Assembly (NCBI RefSeq): GCF_000372865.1
Contig: NZ_KB889965.1
Location: 3,553,759-3,617,758, forward strand
From: Methylosarcina fibrata AML-C10
GTDB lineage: Bacteria > Pseudomonadota > Gammaproteobacteria > Methylococcales > Methylomonadaceae
DNA length: 64,000 nt
Reading direction: 5' to 3'
Under the pieces are notes generated by a model, which was given only the letters and a program-made list of their open reading frames with translations, was not told the origin of the DNA and did not search any database. Shown here piece by piece: positions 7,842 through 16,196 of this stretch. Numbering within the stretch: position 1 is the first letter of the stretch; each line of letters opens with the position of its first letter. A program made the position numbers and the translations under genes.

Positions 7842-8915
7842 GTGATTCAAGTTTCTGAATATAAAAGAAAAGATAACCTGATTCCGTCGGATGTAGCGAT
7901 TAAAAACGCCAAGCCGAAAGAGAAACCTTACCGGATAAAGGATGCCAAAGGGTTTACTTGCTGGTGAATCCGGACGGCTCGAAATGGTGGCGGATGGAAT
8001 ACGCAATCGACGGCAAAAGGAACATGCTTTCGATCGGCGTTTACCCCACGGTCAGCCTGGCCAAAGCCCGGGAAAAATACCGGGCATTGCAAGCGATGAT
8101 TGCCGGCGGCATCGACCCCAGCGAGACCCGCAAACAAGCCCGGATCGAAAAAGCCGAAGCCTTAGACCGGGAGCAACGGAAAGCAAAGGGCATCCCGATT
8201 AAAGGCTCTTTCGAAGAAATCACTCGCACCTGGATGACATCCACCGCCCATACCGTCCGGGACATGACTCGCCAAAAGAAAATCAGGCGTTTCGAAAGGC
8301 ACGTCTTTCCGGCGATCGGAGACAAAGACATGAAAGAAATCAAATCTCCGGAAATCTACGGTCTACTCAAGCCGCTTATAGCCCGGAACGAACTCGAAAC
8401 GGCGCACCGCGCACACAGCGAAATCAGCGCCGTTTTCGCCTATGCCATTGCTCACGGTTTCGCCGACTACGATCCGGCGCAACCTGTCGGCACCCAATTG
8501 CCGCCTCAAAGTAAAGCATCGGGCGGCCCTGACCGAGCCGAAAGATGTAGCCGGGCTGCTCCGGGACATCTTCAGCTACCAAGGAACCTTCGTTGTTCAA
8601 TGCGCCTTCCGGTTTTCGCCCTTGGTTTTTCAACGTCCCGGAGAGATCCGGCAAATGGAATGGAAGGATGTCGACCTGGCCGCCAGAGAATGGCGCTATT
8701 TCGTCACCAAGACCGAAGTACTAAACATCGTTCCCTTGTCCAGGCAGGTCATTGAAATACTGCAAGCCATCAGGCCGCTGACCGAATCCGGTCGCTACGT
8801 ATTTCCTTCCAGCCGCGGTGACGACCGGCACGATAAGGACCGTGTACAGCATTTGGATGGAAGGCGGAAAATGATGCAGGCCTGGGCCGATTATCTGGAT
8901 GCGCTGAAAGCCTGA
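7842..8915 (+). pseudogene. decayed P4-type integrase (older island in the same tRNA gene)
   Basis: The parts align in order with P4-type integrases. The N-terminal arm domain reads from a GTG at 7842 (SDVAIKNAKPKEKPYRIKDAKG), then after a frameshift near 7952 continues LLVNPDGSKWWRMEYAIDGK. The core-binding region follows to about 8490; after a second frameshift near 8500 it continues KHRAALTEPKDVAGLLRDI and QRPGEIRQMEWKDVD (catalytic Arg). The HxxR and Tyr region is deleted: SSRGDD runs almost directly into GRRKMMQAWADYLDALK, the family's C-terminal end. The gene is dead. It marks an earlier island inserted at this tRNA-Leu, to which the following defence genes may belong. Confidence 0.88.
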
Positions 8916-8993
8916 GCTCGTCAGCCGGAATAGTCCTGGTGTCGCTAATTGACGTTTACATTAAGCAACCAAACAGAATAATCACAGTAAAAC

Positions 8994-9021
8994 TTGACAT
9001 AACTTGACAAAGGCTTATACT
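8994..9021 (+). promoter_or_regulatory. sigma-70 promoter, apparently leaderless
   Basis: TTGACA (8994-8999) and TATACT (9016-9021) are 16 bp apart, close to consensus. The expected start of transcription, about 7 nt after the -10 box, falls on the ATG at 9028, so the mRNA would start at or next to the start codon and have no Shine-Dalgarno site. A 9-bp direct repeat AACTTGACA (8991 and 9001) covers the -35 and spacer and may be the operator for the HTH protein encoded downstream. Confidence 0.6.
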
Positions 9022-9027
9022 TCGCGC

Positions 9028-10170
9028 ATGCAAAAGAGACTGAATTTATCCAATGCACAGCAAGCCATTGAGGTAGCGGGGCTAACTCAAACCGCAATTG
9101 CCGATGAATTGGGTGTATCTAAAGAAGCCGTTTCTCAGTGGCTTAATCATAAGTCTTTTCCACGTCCTAACAAATTGCTTCAACTTGGCAAATTACTAAA
9201 TCTGGCTCTCAACGAACTTGTCATAAAGGAAGAGCCAAATGCCCCCAAAGTCGCCTTTCGTAAAATGAAAGGCACTAAAACCAAAGACCACCATATCGAA
9301 AAAGCTCAAGAAATCGGCCGGTTTTTACGTCAATTAGCGCCGTATTTACCGTTCGATACCTTGGAAATGCCTCCAGTGCTGAAGTCGCCTAATTGTAACT
9401 ATGACTATTTGCACAAAGCTGCTGCAAAAGTACGGGAAGATATTAACTTAAGCGAAACAGACACTATTGATTTTCTTCACTTAATTCGTCGCTTTCGCGA
9501 TCTGCAGGCTGTTGTAGTGCCCGTGATGTGGGGCTGCAAGCAACGGCATGAAAATGCCATTCATATTTATTTGCCAGACTCCCAAAGTACATGGGTTTAC
9601 CTCAATCTCGACACCAATATCCATGATTTTAAATTTTGGATGGCACACGAATTGGGACACTGCCTATCGCCCAATTTAGAAGGGGATGAAGCCGAAGACT
9701 TTGCCGACGCCATTGCCGGCAGTTTGCTATTCCCGCATGAGCTTGCCGAACAAGCCTATGCGAGCCTTAAGCGACACCGTTCACCTGCATCAAAAATTGC
9801 CCACGTCATCGATATCGCCAATACTCAGATCATCTCGCCTTACACCATCATAGGGCAAGTCAAAAAATATGCCGCCTATGCTAATAAGCCTGAAATCGAT
9901 TTGAGTCAAGGATTCAACGGCGCTGTGACAAACCTCAATAAAAAATACCCCAATGTCAGCGAAATGCTTTTGAATGACGTGGATCTGGACAGAAATGGAA
10001 AACCGAGCGCCAGAGATTACATCGCCAAAGTGGAGCATGCTTTTGATACGCCGTTTTTCGACATATTACGGCGCTATTTGAAACAGCACAATAAAGGAGC
10101 AGGGTTTGTTCAAACTGTGTTGGATATGCCGTTACTCGATGCACGGAGTATCCACGCAGAGTTGACCTAA
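9028..10170 (+). CDS. Xre-type HTH plus ImmA/IrrE metallopeptidase protein
   Basis: A two-domain regulator of 380 residues. The N-terminal HTH is AIEVAGLTQTAIADELGVSK with EAVSQWLNHK. A zinc peptidase domain of the ImmA/IrrE (DUF955) type follows, with the HExxH-type motif MAHELGHC near residue 210 and a downstream EDFADAIAGSLL glutamate. Such proteins repress a toxin or phage gene and cleave themselves or a partner on a signal. The ATG at 9028 is preferred over the TTG at 9004 because the -10 box lies only 6 bp before it. The stop overlaps the start of the PIN gene by one base (TAATG), so the two form a toxin-antitoxin-like unit. Confidence 0.85.
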   Translation: MQKRLNLSNAQQAIEVAGLTQTAIADELGVSKEAVSQWLNHKSFPRPNKLLQLGKLLNLALNELVIKEEPNAPKVAFRKMKGTKTKDHHIEKAQEIGRFLRQLAPYLPFDTLEMPPVLKSPNCNYDYLHKAAAKVREDINLSETDTIDFLHLIRRFRDLQAVVVPVMWGCKQRHENAIHIYLPDSQSTWVYLNLDTNIHDFKFWMAHELGHCLSPNLEGDEAEDFADAIAGSLLFPHELAEQAYASLKRHRSPASKIAHVIDIANTQIISPYTIIGQVKKYAAYANKPEIDLSQGFNGAVTNLNKKYPNVSEMLLNDVDLDRNGKPSARDYIAKVEHAFDTPFFDILRRYLKQHNKGAGFVQTVLDMPLLDARSIHAELT

Positions 10171-10583
10171 TGGCCCAGTCGAAAATACTCGTCGATACCA
10201 ATGCTTATCTTAGGCTGGCTAAAACGATTCGCCCTTTATTGTTTATGCCATTCGGCGAAAATGAGTATTGCCTGTATATCCTTCCGGAACTTAACGAAGA
10301 ACTAAAAAGCCACAAACTGCAAAACACCTTCTATTGGATAACAGAAGACGAATACGTAAAAAATCGACGACACTTTCTAAGCATTGGTCGGAAACAAAAG
10401 AAAGCTATCAATCAGGCATTTGAGTATGTTTGGGATTATGTGCAAACCGATTTGCCGGGCCCGTCGCGCGTAGATGCCCTCTACGTGGCGCATGCCATCG
10501 AACTGGATATTCCAGTTGTCACCGACGACCAGGATATGACCGGCCTAGCCAAGGCCTTTGACGCCAAAGTGATGTCAACTTAG
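10170..10583 (+). CDS. PIN-domain RNase-like toxin, C-terminus frameshifted
   Basis: The 137-residue frame has the PIN fold's acidic residues: Asp in ILVDTNAYLRLA, Glu in ILPELNEEL, Asp in SRVDALYVAHA, and VTDDQDM. PIN proteins cut RNA, and pairing with an Xre/IrrE protein is common (DUF4411-like pairs). The frame stops at TAG right after KVMST. Adding one T to the run just before the stop would restore LELLKIMLDCRH...FKRLFPDT up to a TAA at 10718-10720. The gene therefore appears to have lost one base and about 45 C-terminal residues. The catalytic part is intact. Confidence 0.78.
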   Translation: MAQSKILVDTNAYLRLAKTIRPLLFMPFGENEYCLYILPELNEELKSHKLQNTFYWITEDEYVKNRRHFLSIGRKQKKAINQAFEYVWDYVQTDLPGPSRVDALYVAHAIELDIPVVTDDQDMTGLAKAFDAKVMST

Positions 10584-10956
10584 AACTGCTAAAAATCATG
10601 CTGGACTGCCGCCACACGGATATGAAGACCATTAAGTCGCTTTGCGAGTACTGGCGACAATTTGGAGACCGTCCTGCCAATATGGAAGCGGACTTTAAGC
10701 GGCTCTTCCCTGATACCTAATTGCAATTCATCCTTTAGTCGAGTATTGCGCTTTCTCTTACAAACTTACTGCTGATCGCCTGTCTTAACAACTGATGTTA
10801 CGCAGTGCCCCGCTGATAGCGTATCATGACCGAAGAACTCGCCCCATTGGGTGAACTCCTTGTTGCTGCTCACTGCTGTTTATTACCTTTATTAATCTGT
10901 AATTTTCTCGCCAGCACCCCCTGGGACAAAAAATAGCTGTCGACTCATTCAAAACA

Positions 10957-11718
10957 TTAAAAAATTTCTGCTAGGGACGTCACTAAAGCAGGCATAATCT
11001 CGCCAACATTTCCCTTAAAATGGTAATGAGCTTTGCTGTCCAGCGGTGTGGGTGTCGGATTGATTTGGATTAGTTTGGCACCGTGAAGGACTGCTCTCTC
11101 CGGCAACTGAGAGGCAGGCCAAACTAACGATGAAGTCCCGATAGAGAAAAAAACGTCGCATTCCATTGCGGCTTTTTCAGCCGTGTTCCAATCCGTAGAG
11201 GATAACGGCTCCCCAAACCAAACTACACCCGGACGAATGGGGCCATTGCATAGACTGCAATTAGGGGGTTCCAAGCGTCTGCTACCGGCGGGTTCATCTG
11301 GAATACCGACTGGAAATGTATAAGGACTGCCACAATCAAAACAACGAGGTTTATGCAAACTGCCGTGCAAATGCGTAACACCTCGATTGCCTGCGCGTTC
11401 ATGCAAGTCATCCACATTTTGCGTGATTACCGTCAATCTTTCTGAATAACTCATTAAATCGGCAATCGCCAAATGTCCAGCGTTGGGCTCTGCCTTTAAG
11501 ACTTGCATTCGTCGCCACTCATACCACCCCCATACCAAAGCCTTGTTCGCCAGAAAACCGGAAGGGCTTGCTAACACATGCGGATCGTAATGTTCCCAGA
11601 GTCCGGTTTGTGCATCCCTAAAGGTAGGTATTCCACTTTCCGCTGACATGCCAGCGCCTGTGAATACGACAATATGTTTGGCTCTAAGCAGGCCCAGTAA
11701 AAAATCCTCGGTAAACAT
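10957..11718 (-). CDS. sirtuin (Sir2/CobB-type NAD-dependent deacylase)
   Basis: This 253-residue protein has the complete sirtuin core: FTGAGMSAESGIPTFRD for NAD binding, TQNVDDLHERAG, the catalytic His in HLHGSL, and four zinc Cys (CFDCGS ... CSLCNG). A YEWRR segment gives the Y-x-x-R pair of class III (CobB/SIRT5) sirtuins, which remove acidic acyl groups. It is the last gene of the type I restriction operon, 45 bp after hsdR on the same strand, with no clear ribosome site. Sir2 domains often deplete NAD in phage defence, but this short solo form looks more like a housekeeping deacylase; its position leaves both options open. Confidence 0.88.
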   Translation of the reverse strand: MFTEDFLLGLLRAKHIVVFTGAGMSAESGIPTFRDAQTGLWEHYDPHVLASPSGFLANKALVWGWYEWRRMQVLKAEPNAGHLAIADLMSYSERLTVITQNVDDLHERAGNRGVTHLHGSLHKPRCFDCGSPYTFPVGIPDEPAGSRRLEPPNCSLCNGPIRPGVVWFGEPLSSTDWNTAEKAAMECDVFFSIGTSSLVWPASQLPERAVLHGAKLIQINPTPTPLDSKAHYHFKGNVGEIMPALVTSLAEIF

Positions 11719-11763
11719 CGATACGGTAATAGAAAAAGTATGAAAAAAACATTTTTAGCGGCT

Positions 11764-14700
11764 TCAATTTCCTGGATTGGATGGAATCATGTCATAAATA
11801 ACCTTTGATAACACGGCAAACGCCGCATCCTCAAATGCCTTATCTTCCATATAGCGTGTGACAATTTTGTCGTTCTCGCTCATCCGTTGAATCATCAGGT
11901 CTTCCAACAACCGTCTTAGCCCAAGTTGAAACTTGTCAAACGGATTGGCTTGCCGTAGTTGAATTACCTCTGGGGTGTTGGCGGCTTTTTCCTTGATTTG
12001 CTCGAAGAACAAGCGGTCTTCTTCGGTAAAATTCGTCCCAAACCGATTGTTCAATATCTCGATGATTTCCGATAGCGGGGCTTTTTCGTCCTTGGCTTTG
12101 CCGGTGCCGACATCGGTCGGGCTTTTGACCGTGTACTCGCCTTGTTCATCCGCCAGATCGATCGCGCCGGAAAATACCCGTTGCAGTCGGTAATATTGCA
12201 AATCGACTTCGTCTCCCAGCTTGACGTTGGTGTTATCCCTGTTCAGCGGTAAATGCGGCAATAAAAAGCGGCCAAAACTATACAGCATTTCCAGATCGGG
12301 ATCGGCATAAGGCATGATCTGACTCAAAAAGGCATAAACCTTGACGTAGCCGCTTAACTTGTCCCGAAACGCAGACCGCTGCTCTTCATCGCTCGTCGCT
12401 TTGAACCGATCCACTGCCGGCTGTAAACGGCGTTGCAGGCGGGCGTGATCGGCCGGATTCTGTTTGTTCGGTGCGCGGTAGAAAATACGGGCAAACGCTT
12501 CCACCTCGCTCCAATGGTAAACCTGCATGCCGTCCAGATCGTGCTTGATTTGTTCAAGCAAGGCTGGATCGGAGGTTTCCTGCAAACTGGTGGCGTCGTA
12601 ATAGGGTTTGAACGCTTGATAAATATCTTCGGCTTCATTGACAAAATCCAGCACGAACGGCGTTTCCTTACCCGGCAGCATCCGATTCAGGCGCGACAGG
12701 GTTTGCACGGCCTGAACGCCATCCAGACGCTTGTCGACGTACATCGCCATCAACTTCGGCTGATCGAAACCGGTTTGATACTTGTTGGCGACCAATAACA
12801 CTTGATAATCGGGTGAATTGAAGCGTTCCGGCAATTGTTTTTCGCTGATCGATTTGCCGGTCACCACATCGCAATTCATGCCCGGCTCCGTGTATTCCAA
12901 GCCAGTATCGGGATCGCGCACCGTGCCGCTAAACGCGACCAAAGGCTGCACATCCTGATAACCGTGTTGCTCGATGTAAGCCTGGAAAGCCTGCATGTAT
13001 TTGACGGCCTGCAAGCGCGAGCCGGTCACCACCATGGCCTTGGCTTGACCGCCCGAATGATGCTTAACGTGGCTGCGGAAATGTTCGACAATAATCTCGA
13101 TTTTTTGGGAAATATTGGTCGGATGCAGCACCAGGAATTTAGCCAAGGCCCGTGCCGCCTTTTTCTTCGGCAGGTTCGGGTCGTCCTCCATCGCTTTGAC
13201 CAATTTGAAATAGGTTTTATAAGTCGTGTAATTTTGCAACACGTCCAGAATAAAGCCTTCCTCGATGGCCTGCCTCATGCTGTACAGATGAAAAGGTTCC
13301 GGCTTACCGGTGCCGCCGACGCGGCCGAACAGCTCCAAAGTCTTGCCCTTGGGCGTGGCGGTATAGGCAAAAAAACTGACGTTCGGCTGCCGGCCGCGCG
13401 AGGCCATTACCTGATTCAAACGATCTTCCCAATCGGTTTCATCTTCTTCGCCGTTGGCGGCATTCGCGCCCAAAATCGACTTTAATTCTCTGGCCGTCTC
13501 TCCGGTTTGCGACGAATGGGCTTCATCGACAACCACCGCATAACGCCGCTTGCCGATCTCAATTTCCCAGGCTTTGGCTTGCGCTTTGCTGGTTTCATCG
13601 GCCCCGTCGATATTGTCGGCGCCAGCGGCATGCAATAAGCCGCGCAACACAAACGGAAACTTCTGCAAGGTGGTAATCACGATTTTGGTGCCGTCGATCA
13701 AAGCCGCCGCCAACTGCCTGGAGTCCTGATCGATGGCCTTGACCACGCCTTGCGCATGTTCGATTTGATAAATCGCATCCTGCAATTGCCTGTCCAACAC
13801 CTGCCGGTCGGTAATCACAATCACGCAATCGAACACCTTGTGATCGTCAGAATTATGCAAACTCGCCAAACGATGTGACAGCCAGGAAATCGAATTGGTT
13901 TTGCCGCTGCCTGCCGAGTGCTGAATCAGATAATTCTGGCCGGGGCCTTCCACTTGTGCGGCAGACACCAGTCGACGAGTGGCATCGAGTTGATGATAAC
14001 GCGGAAAAATCACCGCTTCTTTCTGCATCAAGCGACTGCCGCCCTTGCCGTCTTCGGCTTTCTCTTCCTTGCGCTCAATGAAAATAAAATTGCCGAGAAT
14101 GTCCAGAAACTGCTCGCACTCCAGCACATCTTCCCAGAAATAACCGCTGCGGTAACCGGACGGGTGCTGCGGATTGCCTGCCCCGCAGACGACTTCACCC
14201 GGATGGCTACCGCGATTGAACGGCAGGAAAAAAGTCTTTTTGCCCGCCAGCCGGGTAGTCATGTGGACTTCGTCCGGGTCGGCGGCAAAATGCACCAGTG
14301 CCCGCTGCTTAAACTCAAACAACGGCGCGCGCGGATTGCGGTCGTTGCGGTATTGATTCACCGCATGCCGCCAATTTTGCCCGGTCCAGGGATTTTTCAG
14401 CTCGCAGGTCGCCACCGGCAAACCGTTTACGGCAAACAGCATGTCCAGGGTACTGTGATCGCCCGGATGACACGGCACCTGCCGCGTCACCGTCAGCCGA
14501 TTTTGTCGATAATGCGCCAGCACTTCGGCATTCAAGCCGTGCGCCGGTTTGAAATAGGCCACTCGAAACGTCTTGCCGTAAAACTTGAAACCGTGGCGCA
14601 ACACGTACAGCGAGCCTTTGATCGCCAGTTCCTTGACCAGCTCTTTGATCAGCAGGGTTTCCAGATTGGCACCGTGCTGCTCGCGCATGCTGTCCCAAAG

Positions 14701-14853
14701 CGGCGTTTGGGTGGCGGCGATAAAATCGGTAATTTGTATCGGAAATAAAGCTTTTTCTTTATCCCAATCTTTCGCCGAACCGGCTTGCCAGCCCTTGGCC
14801 AGCAGCATTTGCTCGACATAACTCTCGAAGGCTTTTTCGGTGGTTTGCTTCAT
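11764..14853 (-). CDS. hsdR: type I restriction enzyme, motor/endonuclease subunit R
   Basis: This 1029-residue subunit translocates and cuts DNA that HsdS/HsdM recognise as unmodified. The N-terminal nuclease domain has the PD-(D/E)xK end ATCELKNPWTG near residue 151. The SF2 motor has Walker A HSAGSGKTNSISWL near 316 and VVVDEAHSSQTGE near 441, followed by motif III FFAYTATPKGKT and motif VI-like QTLSRLNRMLPG. Full length and intact. Its ATG directly follows the stop of the winged-helix gene (TAGATG). The genes between hsdS and hsdR (mntA, hepT, winged helix) keep the same orientation, so the R subunit is still in one transcript with M and S. Confidence 0.93.
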   Translation of the reverse strand: MKQTTEKAFESYVEQMLLAKGWQAGSAKDWDKEKALFPIQITDFIAATQTPLWDSMREQHGANLETLLIKELVKELAIKGSLYVLRHGFKFYGKTFRVAYFKPAHGLNAEVLAHYRQNRLTVTRQVPCHPGDHSTLDMLFAVNGLPVATCELKNPWTGQNWRHAVNQYRNDRNPRAPLFEFKQRALVHFAADPDEVHMTTRLAGKKTFFLPFNRGSHPGEVVCGAGNPQHPSGYRSGYFWEDVLECEQFLDILGNFIFIERKEEKAEDGKGGSRLMQKEAVIFPRYHQLDATRRLVSAAQVEGPGQNYLIQHSAGSGKTNSISWLSHRLASLHNSDDHKVFDCVIVITDRQVLDRQLQDAIYQIEHAQGVVKAIDQDSRQLAAALIDGTKIVITTLQKFPFVLRGLLHAAGADNIDGADETSKAQAKAWEIEIGKRRYAVVVDEAHSSQTGETARELKSILGANAANGEEDETDWEDRLNQVMASRGRQPNVSFFAYTATPKGKTLELFGRVGGTGKPEPFHLYSMRQAIEEGFILDVLQNYTTYKTYFKLVKAMEDDPNLPKKKAARALAKFLVLHPTNISQKIEIIVEHFRSHVKHHSGGQAKAMVVTGSRLQAVKYMQAFQAYIEQHGYQDVQPLVAFSGTVRDPDTGLEYTEPGMNCDVVTGKSISEKQLPERFNSPDYQVLLVANKYQTGFDQPKLMAMYVDKRLDGVQAVQTLSRLNRMLPGKETPFVLDFVNEAEDIYQAFKPYYDATSLQETSDPALLEQIKHDLDGMQVYHWSEVEAFARIFYRAPNKQNPADHARLQRRLQPAVDRFKATSDEEQRSAFRDKLSGYVKVYAFLSQIMPYADPDLEMLYSFGRFLLPHLPLNRDNTNVKLGDEVDLQYYRLQRVFSGAIDLADEQGEYTVKSPTDVGTGKAKDEKAPLSEIIEILNNRFGTNFTEEDRLFFEQIKEKAANTPEVIQLRQANPFDKFQLGLRRLLEDLMIQRMSENDKIVTRYMEDKAFEDAAFAVLSKVIYDMIPSNPGN

Positions 14854-15351
14854 CTAATCATCCATGTTGATTGTTAATTGCACGCCGTCACACCGGGGTT
14901 GCTCAGCGGTGCTATAGGCTTGGTCAACGCGGTTAGGTTTATCCGGATAACGCAAGGATAGCAAGCCATGTTCTACCATGGGGTTGAGAAAGCGTTGGCG
15001 GATGCTTTCCGAATTGCGATCAAGCAAATTGGCGATTTCATTTCGGGTGAGCCAGCGATTCATGCAAAGCCTCAGAATAATCCGTTCCATTTCTTTAGGC
15101 ATTAGCCGCTGCTGGCTTCTGGCTGGGGCAGCCGCGGCCAGCAAATCGGCGTTATGTAGGGAGTCAATGCCTTTATGTAGGGAGTGACCGGGCCTCGCTA
15201 TCCGATAACGGCTCCAACGCCCTTGCCCCACTTGTTCCAACGCACCCTGAGCCACCAGACTTTGCAGCAGGCGCGTCACATCCGCAGCATGCAACAAGCA
15301 AATCTGCCGCATCCGGGCGTTGTCCACATCGCCTTCAATATCGGCGGTCAC
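14854..15351 (-). CDS. winged-helix protein, probable C-terminal remnant of an AlbA_2/Schlafen-type ATPase
   Basis: A 165-residue frame begins at a GTG without a clear ribosome site. It contains two winged-helix-like parts: RQICLLHAADVTRLLQSLV with ALEQVGQGRWSRYRI, and LTRNEIANLLDRNSESIRQR. The first resembles the C-terminal module of AlbA_2-type ATP-binding proteins often found inside type I restriction operons. The frame stays open upstream into hepT (ADHEFGNEVQALVT...), as if a longer protein was cut where the hepT gene now ends. It could also be a free-standing regulator. Its stop touches the hsdR start. Confidence 0.6.
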   Translation of the reverse strand: MTADIEGDVDNARMRQICLLHAADVTRLLQSLVAQGALEQVGQGRWSRYRIARPGHSLHKGIDSLHNADLLAAAAPARSQQRLMPKEMERIILRLCMNRWLTRNEIANLLDRNSESIRQRFLNPMVEHGLLSLRYPDKPNRVDQAYSTAEQPRCDGVQLTINMDD

Positions 15352-15382
15352 CAGCGCCTGAACCTCATTGCCGAATTCATGG

Positions 15383-15811
15383 TCAGCCTTGTCTCGGGTT
15401 GGCGTCGCGCAATAGCAATGCGCGGCTGTAATCCAGAAATTCGTCCAGATGCCGGGTGATGATGCTGACGGTGATCGGCAGTTGCAATTGTTGATAATCG
15501 TGCACGGCGATATTGCGAAAACCCACCATGCGCTTCAGCGACGCGGCCAATTCGGCTTCGATCCAGCCGCCGCGCGCCAGTAGTTCGAATACGTCGCGGG
15601 CGCTTTGCGGCACGCCGAGTCTTTCGCGGCGGATCAAATGCTGCCCCATGTCCAGCGCCGCCTCGCAAGCACGCTGGATATTCAAGATTGCGGCGTCCTG
15701 GCGGGTGTAATCGGCGGCAAAGCCATCGGGATTGGCCGCATACTCCTCCTTGGCCCGCGCTACACAGCGTTCGATGGTTGCCGCCTTATTAATCAGAACG
15801 TCATCGGCCAT
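15383..15811 (-). CDS. hepT: HepT-type HEPN RNase toxin
   Basis: This 142-residue all-helical protein has the HEPN catalytic motif RNIAVHDY (R-x4-H-x-Y) near residue 100. HepT cuts RNA and is silenced when its partner MntA attaches AMP to the Tyr of this motif. The ATG at 15811 is chosen because GGGGGAG lies 5 nt before it. It overlaps the 3' end of mntA by 11 bp, the usual pairing. The module is embedded between hsdS and hsdR of the restriction operon, so a loss of the operon could release the toxin. Confidence 0.85.
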   Translation of the reverse strand: MADDVLINKAATIERCVARAKEEYAANPDGFAADYTRQDAAILNIQRACEAALDMGQHLIRRERLGVPQSARDVFELLARGGWIEAELAASLKRMVGFRNIAVHDYQQLQLPITVSIITRHLDEFLDYSRALLLRDANPRQG

Positions 15812-16196
15812 ACACACTCCCCCGGTTTTGAATATCGTTCAACAGCCCGGCGCGGGCAGTGTCCAGTGCGGTTTTTTCGCTGAGAATGGCCGCCTCGTAC
15901 AGAGCGGCTTGGGCATCGCTTGCCCACCAGCGCTGGCCCTGAGTAATGATTTGATATTGCATCACTGTCGAGGCCGCGCGCAGATCAACCAAATCCACGG
16001 GACAACCCGCCATGTCGGCCAGATCGCCCGCCAAAGCCCAAAGCGCTAGTGGATCGGCGTAACCCGCCACCAGCACCGCCAAATCCAGATCGCTTTCAGG
16101 CCCTGCCGTGCCCTGAACGCGGCTGCCGAAGGCGTATACGGCCAGCAGGTTATCCAGCCGGGCTTGCAGACATTCGACGATGGCCCTTTGCTTCAT
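15801..16196 (-). CDS. mntA: MntA-type minimal nucleotidyltransferase antitoxin
   Basis: A 131-residue protein with the family motif GSRVQGTAGPESDLD (GS-x10-DxD). It transfers AMP to the HepT Tyr, switching the toxin off. The ATG at 16196 overlaps the hsdS stop (ATGA), giving translational coupling with the specificity subunit. A longer open frame extends 57 codons upstream inside hsdS, but it is Arg-rich and antisense-like in composition, so I rejected it. The downstream hepT overlaps its last codons. Confidence 0.87.
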   Translation of the reverse strand: MKQRAIVECLQARLDNLLAVYAFGSRVQGTAGPESDLDLAVLVAGYADPLALWALAGDLADMAGCPVDLVDLRAASTVMQYQIITQGQRWWASDAQAALYEAAILSEKTALDTARAGLLNDIQNRGSVYGR

